DNA of 64,000 bases from Lepiota brunneoincarnata (Eukaryota > Basidiomycota > Agaricomycetes > Agaricales > Agaricaceae): NCBI GenBank assembly GCA_023014365.1, contig JAEBUN010000025.1, forward strand, positions 496,001 to 560,000, read 5' to 3'. Positions 53,842 through 64,000 of the stretch are shown here, piece by piece. The position numbers were made by a program, and so were the translations under genes. Every line of letters begins with the position of its first letter. Positions within the stretch are counted from its first letter, which is position 1. Under the pieces are notes generated by a model, which did no database searches, was not told the origin of the DNA, and worked only from the letters and a program-made list of their open reading frames with translations.

Positions 53842-54966
53842 TGTATGTACATGGGGTCTGGTTTAAATATACTACCTACTGAACTGGGGATATATCCCCT
53901 ATAGCGGTCTGCTGGTGTCCGGGAATTTGTCGTACTATTAATACATCATCACACATGACTCTCTCAAATGGCGCCCAACCAATTCATTCGTTAGTGGAAT
54001 AAAGAGGAGAATCGGGAAGTCGATATCTCTCGGAGTCTGTTTGTTGACGTCTCCCACATGTGGACGAATCGAGCTAAGAGTTTATGGGGAATGGAATAGC
54101 GAAAGGCTTTGTACCTGAGTAGGTAAGAGTTGGTCCCCTGCCTCAGGTGCAGACCCAAATTCTCGTCTTAAACGATGGTTCGATATCATGGTTGGTGTAA
54201 GCTTGGGCTTACGACAGCCCCCTCCGGTAGCAGAACACATAATGTATTCTGTTATGTTCCTTTTGGCGTGATGGTCACCGGCGGCTCTATGTGAACATGC
54301 TTACAGTTTTGGTGGGTGTGTGCTTTGTATGAATAGACAAAAGGAAATAGTGAGAAATCAAATTCGGCTAGATGGGTAGCGCCGCTACGATAACCCACCC
54401 ACCCCCCGACCAGAAAACTCGTTCCCTCAGCTTTTCTGAACACAAAGTAACCCAGTAATCTTTATATACTTAGTTGACGCCCCGTCTATTACGCCACCTT
54501 AATCCCTCGAAACCGACATTCTGAAGCAGTAGGATGGAAGGCGGGGTGCCGGGTGGTCGGCCAGGTCCCCCCCCCTCCGATCAGACAGCAAGGATAAAAA
54601 TACTTTCGACAGTTTCATAGGGGAAAGGCGTCGGCGATCGAGGCGGGAGCCATCCTTCAAATCAGTGAGGAAGTTCAAGTTTAGTATGTTTGGCAATGCC
54701 TCCTCTCCCCCAGGCGGATTCCAAAGTGCGTTTTGTTCGCCTCCTCAAACGAAAACTATTCCCATTTAATCACAGAAAAGAGACATAAGCCGAGAAACTA
54801 TGGAAATGTAGGCAAAGGTTGTGCCAGGCAGTTTCCAAGCTGCTTCAAGTTCTTGAGTGTACGTGGGTACCTACACGTTTGCATCGAATTCCTCAACCAC
54901 AGACGCGTGCTTTCACCATCAGAGACGTCAACGGGCACCCAAATATTATCCGAGATCCTATGCCAT
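53842..54966. other. Intergenic, no gene seen
   Basis: Convergent 3' ends of the transporter and the F-box-like gene. A C-rich patch CCCACCCACCCCCCG lies near 54397. No domain-bearing frame. Confidence 0.5.
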
Positions 54967-56219
54967 TCAATGGCTTCGGAATCTAGAGCCAAGAACAAAA
55001 GGAGGGTCAGCGGAGGTCTGAATGTGGTGGAGGAGCTGACAAGACAAGAAGGACGACGACGCACGGGGTAGTGTAATGATAAGGAGCGATGGGCAGGCTG
55101 CTCCCCAATGGGTTGCAATAGTGAAATCACGGTCAAGATCACATTGAATGTTGCTTGGGCACCATTGCATTTCATGTTTGATTTTCAAGCGCTGGAGTCT
55201 TCGGAAACGAGTCAAGTGGTGTGCAACCTCGTCTAGAAAATCCTGAATACATATGGCAGTGAATAAGGATAACCCTTCATTTGCCACACAAGTAGAGGAC
55301 ACTGACTTGAGAAAGTTGTGCGTCTACTACCAATACATTGATGATCTGGATAGAATATATATCAGGAAGATGGACAGCAATACAGCCGATCAACTCGATG
55401 TTCCATCCTCTGCGACGACAAGTGAGCACATTGAGCGAACCCGATGACGCTTGTGCGAGAGATTCGATGGGAACCCGGAATTCCTGGATGGCGTCCCAGA
55501 CGAGATATGCAGATCGCAGTGGTAGTGGGTATGCAGGTGTTAGACAGGCGATATAGGCACTATTTCCGACATAGTGGTGGAGTTTGGGCAGGGCCAGCAT
55601 TGGTGAAAGGAACAATGAATGCCGGGAAGTGGTGATGATGGCCGTCTCGTGGCTAAAGTCTTCGTAGTGGGATACTTCTAGGTATGTGAGATCCGGATGG
55701 CGGTCGAGGAAGATGATCAGCGAGGAGGTGAGGGGAAGACATGTCTCGAAATGGGTAAGTGAAGGAAAACGAAGCGGCTCAGTGGGGGTGGATAGTAGAA
55801 TTTTGGAGAGGAAGGGATCGGATATGAGGAGTCGCAAGTCGCGCAAATTGGGGAGGTTGCGAAAAGCATTATGAAGGATACGATAGAATGATGCCAGGTA
55901 AACGGTATTAGGAGGTTGTGTTGGTCTAAAATGATAGTTCATCAGTTCCCATGCGCCACATTCTGCACATAAGGACCACCACATACGTGTAGGATATCGA
56001 GAGACGTTTGATACAAGCAGCCGCGATTAAGTTTGAATTTAACGTTGAACAAAGTTGAACGAGGGAGAAAGAGGTGTCCAGAGAGATGTTCGCGTAGAGG
56101 GAGTGAGTGGTCAAAGAAAGGAAGAGATGCGATGTTCTACAAAGAACGAGTTGCACCTTTTTGGGCGAAAGACGAACGATTTCGTCCAGAATTTCCACCG
56201 GAAGGACTGGATAGACCAT
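54967..56219 (-). CDS. F-box-like / leucine-rich protein, 3 exons
   Basis: Exons (minus): 56219-55987, 55925-55307, 55242-54967 (375 residues). Intron 1 starts GTATGT and ends TTTTAG; intron 2 starts GTCAGT and ends ATTCAG. The N-terminus LPVEILDEIVRLSPKKVQLV with the following LFLSLTTHSLYANISL is the shape of fungal F-box motifs, which bind Skp1 in SCF ubiquitin ligases. The rest contains spaced Leu-rich strands (LPNLRDLRLLI, FPSLTHFETCLPL, HPDLTYLEVSHYE) as in the LRR-type substrate arms common in Agaricomycetes. The 3' end after LIITLPRA is less certain, as a further intron could change the tail. The family is strongly expanded in such fungi; the substrate is unknown. Confidence 0.8.
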
Positions 56220-57059
56220 GGTTCATGAAACGGCATGTGATCGCCGACATGAAGCTAAAACGACGTTCTTTGGAAATAGAGGATGACCCCGAGGAGATTG
56301 GGTAGCAGAACGACTAGGCGCGGTGGATTGACGCCAAATTGCCTCGAATGCGTCTTGCGAAAGCAGAGCTGGGGGTGGTCGAGAGTCTATTGGAATGTTT
56401 TGGTCAACTCTGAGCGTGCTCTCACCATGTGAGAGTGTCCGATGGGAGAAGGGCCTTGGCCGGTGTGAGTGGGAAGGTTGTAATGTCATTGCGCGTGAAC
56501 ACTTGCCTCACCTCCCTACAGGGTCACACCGAAAGTCACAACACCGCGTCTTAACCGTTTCTAGTTTGGAACACCTGCTGACATCAGGCAGGATTAACAT
56601 CCTTCCTAATTGTCTTCATACTTTGTTGACGCTTGCAGAACATAGGAACTCAATAGGTTGTGATGGGGATTGCCTAATGATCTTTACCAAAATATAGCAT
56701 TTCTGGCAGCACTCTATGTATGAAGAATGCATGACGCGCTGATTTGCCACCAATCGCTAGCGGCGGATGTTGCCTGAGCGCTTGAGGGCTTGGGCTCCAA
56801 GGAACAAGTCGTCAATTCAAAACTCAGGAAATCCCGGTGTGGGTTCAATTTCGCTTTCGATGCGCTGTCCCACCAACGGATAGACGAGCGCTAGCAGGGA
56901 GGCAATGGCTTATCCGGAGCATGTGCTTAAATAATCCGACTCGCGTCTGAGCATCCTTCTTTTCTCAAAAGGCTCCAAGCTCCAAGTTTGACCCCATCTC
57001 AAACCCTCAAATAACTCGTCTTTGCAACTGTCTTTCATCCCATCCCATCCTCCAACACC
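56220..57059. other. Intergenic, divergent promoter region
   Basis: Lies between the F-box-like gene (minus) and the first SDR (plus). Frames here have no domain. The last about 80 bp before 57060 are C/T-rich, as a leader would be. Confidence 0.5.
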
Positions 57060-58067
57060 ATGCCTTCTCTTTCCGTCGTGCGAAAAGCAAATGCCCTCTT
57101 CCAGCCCAAATATACCCCAGTTGCAGTATTTGTAGGTGGAACATCGGGAATTGGGCGAGGGATGGCAGAGGTGTTTGGACGTTATACCCAAGGCAAATCC
57201 GACATCATCATTGTTGGTCGCAATCGAATTGCTGCAGAAGCTGTCTTTTCCAGCTTTCCACAGCAGGCTGAATCGACGTACAAGCGAGACTTTATACAGT
57301 GCGACGTGACCAGAATGAAAAACGTCCAGGCGGCGACAGAAGATATTCTGGCTCGATACTCCAAAATCAACTTTCTGATCCTGTCCACTGGCATAATGAC
57401 CATGAAAGGACGAGATGAAACGGAAGAAGGCTTGGACGCTAAACTGGCCGTCCACTATTACTCACGCTGGAAATTCATCAAGGACCTATTGCCAGCTTTG
57501 AACAAAGCAAGCGAGGAGGGGGAGGACGCAAAAGTCTTTTCCGTCCTCGGAGCGGGCAAAGGAGGGGAAGTCGATTTGGACGACCTTGGTCTCAAGAAGA
57601 CCTTTACCGTCACAAGTGCTGCACTCCAGGCCCCTACGTACAATGACTTGATGATGGAGGTGCGGCGTTGAGCCCGGCTATCCTCTTCTCAGAACTAACC
57701 AAGCCCTCATCGACATCAGGCGTTCTACGAGTCCAATCCCGATGTAACATTCATCCACGGCTACCCCGGTGTCGTCCGTACATCTCTTATGGAGAAGTCG
57801 GACAACAAATTCCTCAACCTCATGCACCCTGTTGTGAACACTTTGCTGCGTCCCGTAACTACCTCTGCTGGGGACTGTGGGGAGTATATGTGGCATGCGG
57901 CATTCAACAGCACAAAAGGTGTTTTTAGGACGGGATCTAAGGGGGAGGACCTAGGGAAGGAGCGCTACTTCGGTAGCGAGGAAGCGAGGAAGAAGTTGTG
58001 GGAACACACGGCGGGAGCGATAGCCGTGAATACGCAACCAAATCCGTCCGGTGCAGGCGCACAGTAG
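57060..58067 (+). CDS. Atypical short-chain dehydrogenase/reductase, copy 1
   Basis: Exons 57060-57659 and 57720-58067 (315 residues), with one phase-0 intron starting GTGCGG and ending CATCAG. It has a Rossmann fold with VAVFVGGTSGIGRGMAEVF (Gly-rich NAD(P) loop, TSGIG type) at residues about 21-40, IIIVGRN after beta-2, FIQCDVT after beta-3 and FLILSTG after beta-4. The classical Y-x3-K is not found at its place after beta-5 (SVLGAGKGG ... APTYNDLMM has the Tyr but Met where Lys is expected). A Y-S-R-W-K occurs earlier, in the helix that usually carries the active-site Asn. A soluble NAD(P)-dependent oxidoreductase is likely; the substrate is unknown. The tandem copy downstream has the intron at the same site. 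Confidence 0.92.
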
Positions 58068-58242
58068 AATACCTATCACGATATTGTATGACCACGGCAA
58101 TGAGTGACGTTTTGATTCAGATCATTGCACGTATTTTCGCGGCAGATGTGGCTGCGTAACCCATCCGGCCAGCCACTGCCACTCCGGCAAGCGGCGCAAA
58201 CTATTGATCATAATATATATATGGAGCCTCAGCGTGCTAAAT

Positions 58243-59312
58243 ATGCGCATTGGCCTCTACATGAAAAGGCTTATATCCCTTCTCACTTTCTCAGCCCCTC
58301 TCGCCATCGCTTATTTTCTTGCAGGACGAGGGATGAACTACCTGCGTGCTCGAACTGGATCCCCAGTTGCATTCTCCCCTGATTATCCCCCCGTAGCCGT
58401 TTTCGTCGGTGGCACTGCGGGAGTCGGTCGTGCTATGGTGGAAGCCTTTGGTCGTTATACTAACGGAAATGCTAGTATCGTCATCATTGGCCGTAACCGC
58501 GCTGCTGCAGAATCGATAATCTCCCAACTACCGAAACCCCCTGGTTCTGCAGCAAAGCACGAATTCATCCAGTGCGACGTCGTCCGCATGAAGAACGTTC
58601 ACACCGCAACGCAGGAGCTTCTCTCCCGATATCCAAAAATCAACTTTCTTGTGTTGACGGCGGGCTTTATGTCGATGAAAGGAAGGGTGGAGACTGAGGA
58701 GGGTATCGATACCAAGCTTGCCGCGCACTACTATTCCCGATGGAAATTCATCGATGGTCTGCTGCCTGCCATCAAGAGAGCACATGCTGACAAGGAAGAC
58801 GCGAAGGTTATCTCGGTGTTTAGCGCGGGAAAGGGAGCTGGGGAGATAGACATGGGTAACCTGGGTTTGAAGAAGGATTATACGATAACCCGAGCCGCAG
58901 TACATGCCACAACGTATAATGATTTGATGATGGATGTACGTCTCTCGGTGGTCCTTCAATGCCCGATTATTTGATGACAGTTCCCCCTTAGGAGTTTGCG
59001 TCGCGTAACCCAGGCCTCACTTTCATTCATTCATTTCCAGGAGGTGTTCGGACCGGTCTATTGTCGTCCTCTGATACTGCACTCCTCCGAGTGGCAAGCC
59101 CAGTCCTCAATGCAATCTTCTATCCTGTCTTATCATCACCTGAAGAGTGCGCGGAAAAAATGTGGAGAGGTGTCTTTGCCCATTCAGGGGGTGCATATCA
59201 ATTGGGATCGGATGGAAGACGCCTGCGGGCTGATTTGGAGTTTCATGGTACCACTGAGCAACGCAAGCAACTTTGGGAGCATACTGTCGAAGCTACGTTG
59301 CTGGGTGTGTGA
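58243..59312 (+). CDS. Atypical short-chain dehydrogenase/reductase, copy 2, membrane-anchored
   Basis: Exons 58243-58935 and 58992-59312 (337 residues), intron GTACGT...CCTTAG in the same position and phase as copy 1. The start at 58243 (ATG CGC) is chosen because a frame beginning at 58204 would use TTG. A second ATG at 58261 is also possible. Unlike copy 1 it has an N-terminal hydrophobic segment RLISLLTFSAPLAIAYFLAG, likely a membrane anchor. Then come VAVFVGGTAGVGRAM, IGRNRAAAE, CDVVRMKNV, HYYSRWKFI and TTYNDLMM as in copy 1, again without the usual Lys. The copies are 175 bp apart and share the same strand, so this is a tandem duplication with changed location of the product. Confidence 0.9.
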
Positions 59313-60048
59313 TAGTCCAACCATGAATTATGATAGCAAATGTCTCGGATCGTTTATTGTGTCGAACTAGTAGCCAATTCTTGGGACATGGGGTAAGTTT
59401 GGGTTCTGCAGGTGTGATCGAGGGACTGTCTAAGCGATGGATTCATTGCGATGTATTTATTTCATGTACTGCTATCCCGTTTTGTCAGTGCTAAAATCGA
59501 ATGCAGAAGACACAATAAAAAAGTTGGGCTGGGGGGAAACACATTAGCGTATCAGACCACGAAGCAAGGAGCCACCAGGTGGACGCGAATTTGCTTCGCG
59601 AATTTATTCTGTCGGCTCTTTCTGTTGAGGAATGTATCACTGTGTCAATTAGGGGTGCTACACTAACGTTATGTCATGAGTGTATCCAAAGAAAAAACAA
59701 TAATAGCTGAAAGTAAAAAACAGAACGGAGGCCGGGAAAATAGGCCCTCTGTGAAGGAGAGGATGGATTGGCGCCAGCACACGATTGGCACCGTTATTTG
59801 CTCAATCAAGCTGAACATTTAGCTCCACAGCGCCGCTGTGCCAAGACTCAGGAGCCTTTAAACTCTGTCATAAGATAATGGAGTTGATTGCGAACCCTGA
59901 TCGGCCTCGTCATACTCATAAACCCATACGTAACTTATTCAAATAAATGTTCGGCTCCAGGCATGCGCTAACCTCATTTTAAACAACATAAAAAACGTCG
60001 GATGCGTAAATCCTTCTTTCATTCCCTCCCCTCTCCCATAATCCGCAA
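59313..60048. other. Intergenic, promoter of the secreted binding-protein gene
   Basis: No gene. AT-rich with a C/T-rich leader CCCTCCCCTCTCCC just before the ATG at 60049. Confidence 0.5.
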
Positions 60049-61299
60049 ATGAAAGGAATCATCAAGGTCTACGCGTTGCTCACCGTCTTTTTCGTAGGAA
60101 CATCTCAAGGACAACAGAAATGTCTTTCAGGTGGTTCCTCTTCCCTGGCACCGAGGGATACGTATCGTGGAAGCTACAACGGCACGACGAATGTTGGCTT
60201 GCGTATCGCAAACGGCGGAGCTGGACAATCTGGATTGATTGGAGCTTGGGCCAACTCATTTATCGATTATATGGTTAAGCGTAAGGGCCATGAGCCATTT
60301 GCGGTAAGTCCCCTCTTGGTCCCTCCATTATCCCATGACCAAATCGTGCACCGCTCAGGTCGAATGGTATCTGGGCGACACCACTGAGAGTATAGGTTTC
60401 TTGCAACAAAAGCTTGTGGACGTCGCTGTGACCTATAATGAAGCTGCGGAAAAACAGCTCAGTGATGCTGGACTCCTCTCCGCATGGCTTTACGGGTTCC
60501 ATGTAAGTTGACGTTCGACGCGTCCGATTCAACCCTGTTTCATTCAATGATCATTGGGGCAGGATCATTTTTATTTCGTCGGACCGCTCAACAACCCGGC
60601 CAAACTCGACAAGAACGATACCATTCTCGATATGACGCGCAAGATTGTACAGACAGGCAACGAACACGCTGCTGTATGTAGTCTAGACCCTTATCATCAG
60701 TTTATTAATTGAACACTGCGTTCGGGAATGCAGACACCTCCGACCACCGGCACTTCCACACGTTTCCTGTCTAGGTATGACAAGAGCGCCACCAACATCA
60801 AGGAGAGCGAATTATTTATCAAGATTGGCCAAGTGCGTGATATTCCACCTCACTGCCTTATGTAGTGCGCCGCTGAGCGAACGTCAAGGTCCCTTGGGCA
60901 TATGCCTACTCGAAATGGTACCACCAATATCCACGGTTCCCTATCCAGGCATTAGAGGCCGCCTCCCTCCTTAGTGAATACACACTCACGGACAGGGGAA
61001 CTTGGCTATCCAGTACGGACCAGGTTACATCAAAGCTGGATATCTACAAGGCTGGGACCGACAACGAAAAGGATTTGCTCTTGAATCCGGCACATGTGTT
61101 GGTTGGAAAGGAGGCAAACCTGCTGGATGCGAAGATTGGCCAGGCTTTCGTGGAATGGGTGGGGTTGTATGATTCAGAGAACCGGGAGGGTGGGCAATAT
61201 GTGGTTGAGGTGTTTACGGGGACTGCTCAGACAAAGGAGCCGAAAGAGCCCTTGTATACCCGAGCTCCGGCGGATTGGAAGCCGGCGGAGTCGCAGTGA
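60049..61299 (+). CDS. Secreted periplasmic-binding-protein-like protein (TupA/PBP-like)
   Basis: Exons 60049-60303, 60359-60502, 60563-60673, 60734-60832, 60889-61299 (339 residues; all introns phase 0, GT-AG). A signal peptide at residues 1-21 (KVYALLTVFFVGTSQGQ) sends it out of the cell. The mature part resembles bacterial type-2 substrate-binding proteins of the tungstate/phosphate kind: NVGLRIANGGAGQSGLI for the first strand and ligand loop, VEWYLGDTTESIGFLQQKLVDVAVTY for the GDVDV-like block, DHFYFVGPLNNPAKL for the hinge strand and TSTRFLSRYDKSATNI for the second ligand loop. Two-lobed anion or small-ligand binding is expected. Fungi lack the ABC importer used by bacterial homologues, so its role (scavenging, sensing or surface) is open. 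Length is normal for the family. Confidence 0.85.
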
Positions 61300-63391
61300 G
61301 AAAGTTGACGAGTCATGTTTGTTGGCTCGCTTGCTATGATTGTGACTTGAAGATACCATATCCTTTCGTTATTCCTTCGCTCCTTACTAGTTATTATGAT
61401 TCTTGGATATTTGATTGCAGCTTTTGGAGGATGTTAAGGTATTCATTGCCAGTGATGACAAATTCGTATCTGTCGCGGAGACGACTGTCCATGCGAAATG
61501 AGGCTGAATCAATGCATGAATCTAAATAAATCTTTTTTCTATCGTCTCCTTGCGGCTTCATACATGCGATGTCTTTACCTGATCATTCGAAGCTCCACCG
61601 GAGTAGTCGGTATAATAGATCTTGGAGGAGCGACATGCCATGTCCTCGTTATCCTCTCCAATGTCCTGGAGTCCTGTCTCCGGGCCTCCTCATCCCTGGT
61701 CCCATTTGGGTACGTTGAACTTCGGGTTATGGCGCAAACACTTGCTCTAAGTAATATCGCCTTGATTGACCCCAGGAAGACGGAATTGGATCAGTGCGGG
61801 CGCGAAGAGGTGCAAGGGGCAATCTTGGAACGACGATTGTATTGGGGCATATATGTAAAGATATAAACAGACTGTTCGCGAGGGAGTGACCCTTACCAAA
61901 AGGAGGGCAGGGGTCCTCGCTACCTCAAAAGCGAGATGGAGAGACAGCTAAGGGGCGCACATTGAGGGGTTCTGGACATTGATTGGGATCCAGGCCCCCC
62001 AAGGAGAACACGTTTATAGCTGATGGTTCTGAAATTTCCTTTTTATGCTGGGCAGAATCTGTGAATGGTCAGAATATGCTTGTGCCATCGATTACAACGA
62101 TTAAAATATATCAACTCAATCCTTATTACCTTGCGGGAGGCTTCCAGTTCGAGAGAAGTAACAGTTTCAGTGTGACTCTCCGTTGGAAAAAAACATCTGG
62201 GTGCAAAAGCTGGGTGCCTGCCATTCGGGGCTTCGGATGAACCAAAGCTTGTGAGGGTCGATTAGCCATTCCGAGGGAGTTCACCAGGGCCCAATGATTT
62301 CCCTCGGAATTGCGAAGGAGATATATCGATGAACCTTTGTTCATGGAACAGACTAGGGGTACTGTAAGTACTGTCATTGACCCCCTCTTTCCCGTCAACA
62401 TCCGCGAGACCAAACGATAGTCCACAGAGGGGTTTGCTGCTTCAGGTGGCTTCCGCAGCATATACGCTACAGTTGATATCACCACAAGAGGAGTGGAGCT
62501 CCAGCAAGCGCTTGATTCCACTCTTTTGCAAAGAACACGAGTAGATCTGAGAGGAAAGGACCGACTTGTTGAGGATTTGGGGGCGGTAGCTGAAGATCTC
62601 ACGGTCATGGATCCAATCGGAGGAAGACCCCCAGCAGAGGTGGAACGCAAGATGCAGAGGCAGAGGCAGAGGATTCAGAGGTGTACTTCAGATCAAGACC
62701 AAAGACGAACCATCAATACTCCGCCACTCGTTAAGGAGGGCCCAGAGTGACACCGTAAGCGGAAGTCCCGGTAAGGGATAGTAATGCTCGGTCAGGAGGG
62801 CGAATGTGGCATAGCTTCTACACCGTAAGTGGGTACCATGGGCGTGTCAACTAGTACACGAGGAAAGCTGATGTCAGGGGTTTAAAACTTGAAAGTTATA
62901 GATTTGTTCTTGTCGGTGGAAAATATCATAATATGGTTAGTCCGTGATGCTGCGCCCGCACTGGTAATGCCGTGATATGCGCAGAGGCCTCACTACTGGC
63001 GGTCAACATCACAACGGCAGCGAGTACCCTCAAGATACATATCTGGTATCGATCACACTTGGTGCCTAATTCCAGCGGATTTAATTGCAGAACAAGTGTT
63101 ATGCCCTAGTAAGCCTTTTCGGAGCCGATAGTAGGGGTCTGTTGCATTTTTTCAGGGCTCGTTTTGTCAGATGCACTAAACCCCCGGTTAAGTTAGCGTG
63201 AGATTGTGTGCCACAGGTAAGAGGATGGTCGGCATAATTATTCGGAAGGCGACAGTAGAGAAACACTGGGTCATAGACAGGGAACGAGAAAGGGTCTGTA
63301 AACTAATAAGCTACATTCCTTGGGTACATGAACAAAAAGCTGAAAACGACTGTTTACTCATAAAACCAGCTGAATATGAAATCCTAGTCCC
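61300..63391. other. No firm gene; two unresolved frames
   Basis: A plus frame 61498-61866 starts with ATG but shows no domain. A minus frame 62126-62650 is open for 174 codons without an ATG (it would start with TTG) and overlaps a plus frame 62493-62750 that starts with GTG. These may be remnants of an element or chance. The rest is non-coding. Confidence 0.4.
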
Positions 63392-63658
63392 TCAGATTGG
63401 TTCACAACACCACTTGCATCGGTCTTTGCGGCGGAGAACTTGACCGGGGGGGCAACTGGGAGGCCATTCACCAAAAATATCTGGCAAGGGCCCAAGACAG
63501 CTCGGGTCCCAAAAGCAGTCCGGAGGCGGCGGCTGTGGTGCGTCAGGGGCATCTGGTGGGTCCGGTGCCTGTGCAACGGGGGATCCACCAGAGACGGGGG
63601 CCATCGTCAACACAAGAGCAGCCATGATGACGGATGTGGTTGGAAAAAAGAATTTCAT
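63392..63658 (-). CDS. Small secreted cysteine-rich protein
   Basis: 88 residues from the ATG at 63656-63658, single exon. Signal peptide at residues 1-24 (MKFFFPTTSVIMAALVLTMA ...). Then a Pro/Ala/Asp-rich spacer (VAQAPDPPDAPDAPQPPPPD) and a compact C-terminal part with six Cys: CFWDPSC, SCPPG and RCKWCCEPI. Six Cys could form three disulfides. The length, signal and Cys content fit the small secreted proteins of wood-rotting or plant-associated fungi. No family is recognised. The frame is open further upstream, but the internal Met gives the clean signal peptide and is preferred. Confidence 0.65.
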   Translation of the reverse strand: MKFFFPTTSVIMAALVLTMAPVSGGSPVAQAPDPPDAPDAPQPPPPDCFWDPSCLGPLPDIFGEWPPSCPPGQVLRRKDRCKWCCEPI

Positions 63659-64000
63659 GTCTGTTCGCAGAGGGGGGACGCGTAATTGCGCAGGGGAGAG
63701 TTGAAAGTTGAGTTCTAAAGAACCTAAGAGATGATCGAAAGCTACTTGAAGGACGGAGATGCTCACCACAAAAGAGACAACGGGGGAGGAGTGCTAATGA
63801 GGAACATGGGCAATGGGTGGCTTTTGTATGAAAGAAGGCTGTTAGCATCGGGGCGCCGACGCCCTTGTTGCAGTGACTAGAGTATGTACCTTCCCTTTGT
63901 TCATACTAGTGGTGTCTCCGCAGATCCAGCCGCGTACTGGCTGATTTCAATCTACGGTGGGCCATCTCCGTGAAGTCACAGCCTGCATTGCCAACAAGCA
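63659..64000. other. Upstream region of the small secreted protein, no other gene
   Basis: Promoter side of the minus-strand gene at 63658. CATACAAAAGCC near 63828 on the minus strand is the nearest A/T-rich candidate. Nothing else is supported to the window end. Confidence 0.4.

Noticed and set aside
58204..58242. SDR copy 2 starting at 58204
   Set aside because: That codon is TTG. ATG at 58243 leads straight into the hydrophobic anchor.
62126..62650. 174-codon minus-strand frame
   Set aside because: No ATG at the start, no domain recognised, and a plus frame overlaps it. Kept only as unresolved.
1..64000. tRNA, rRNA, CRISPR, plasmid origin or prophage
   Set aside because: Looked for characteristic arms, repeats and gene sets on both strands; none seen.

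Overview
The window looks like nuclear DNA of a filamentous basidiomycete, most likely an Agaricomycete. Genes on the right have many short introns (about 45-60 nt) with GT-AG ends. The proteins there are fungal types: POT/PTR2 peptide transporters, an F-box protein, atypical SDRs and small secreted proteins. The left two thirds is a retrotransposon graveyard. No bacterial features, tRNA, rRNA or CRISPR were seen.

Layout. (1) 1-12.75 kb is old, CpG-poor, degenerate DNA. It holds two solo LTRs, several tandem repeats and an intron-bearing WD40-like pseudogene. (2) 12752-43282 is one nested stack of transposable elements. Each boundary was resolved from terminal repeats and target-site duplications (TSDs). 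Gypsy C (12752-43282, TSD GTGAC) contains Copia D (16529-21517, TSD CTATC), a Tc1-type DNA transposon E (21980-40378, TA) and a solo LTR-A (42408-43068, TSD GTAGG). Tc1 E contains Gypsy A (22339-38422, TSD CCTCT) and a solo LTR-B (39148-39849, TSD GGTAG). Gypsy A contains Gypsy B (28279-36525, TSD GCGGG). Reading across each insertion with one TSD copy removed keeps the host frame open at the C/D, C/E, E/A, E/solo-B and A/B joints, so the order is firm: C, then D and E, then A, then B. (3) 43.3-45.6 kb is a decayed flank with another solo LTR. (4) 45.6-64 kb is gene-bearing: a 12-exon peptide transporter (minus), a small membrane protein (minus), a 15-exon paralogous transporter (plus), an F-box-like gene (minus), two tandem SDR genes (plus), a secreted periplasmic-binding-protein-like gene (plus) and a small cysteine-rich secreted protein (minus).

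Most interesting points. Gypsy A carries a three-exon gene antisense to gag-pol, between pol and the 3' LTR. Splicing assembles a perfectly spaced C-x2-C-x6-C-x6-C-x2-C-x6-C cluster, the spacing of fungal Zn2Cys6 regulators. Gypsy A and Gypsy B both show self-priming of the Tf1/sushi kind: the primer-binding site, 2 nt from the 5' LTR, is complementary over 11-12 nt to the LTR sequence 34-35 nt downstream of the TATA box. Gypsy B's LTR encodes the acidic C-terminus of its own long ORF, and that ORF overlaps an ATG-started frame with two zinc knuckles. Older elements have decayed almost only by C-to-T change at CpG, which points to DNA methylation.
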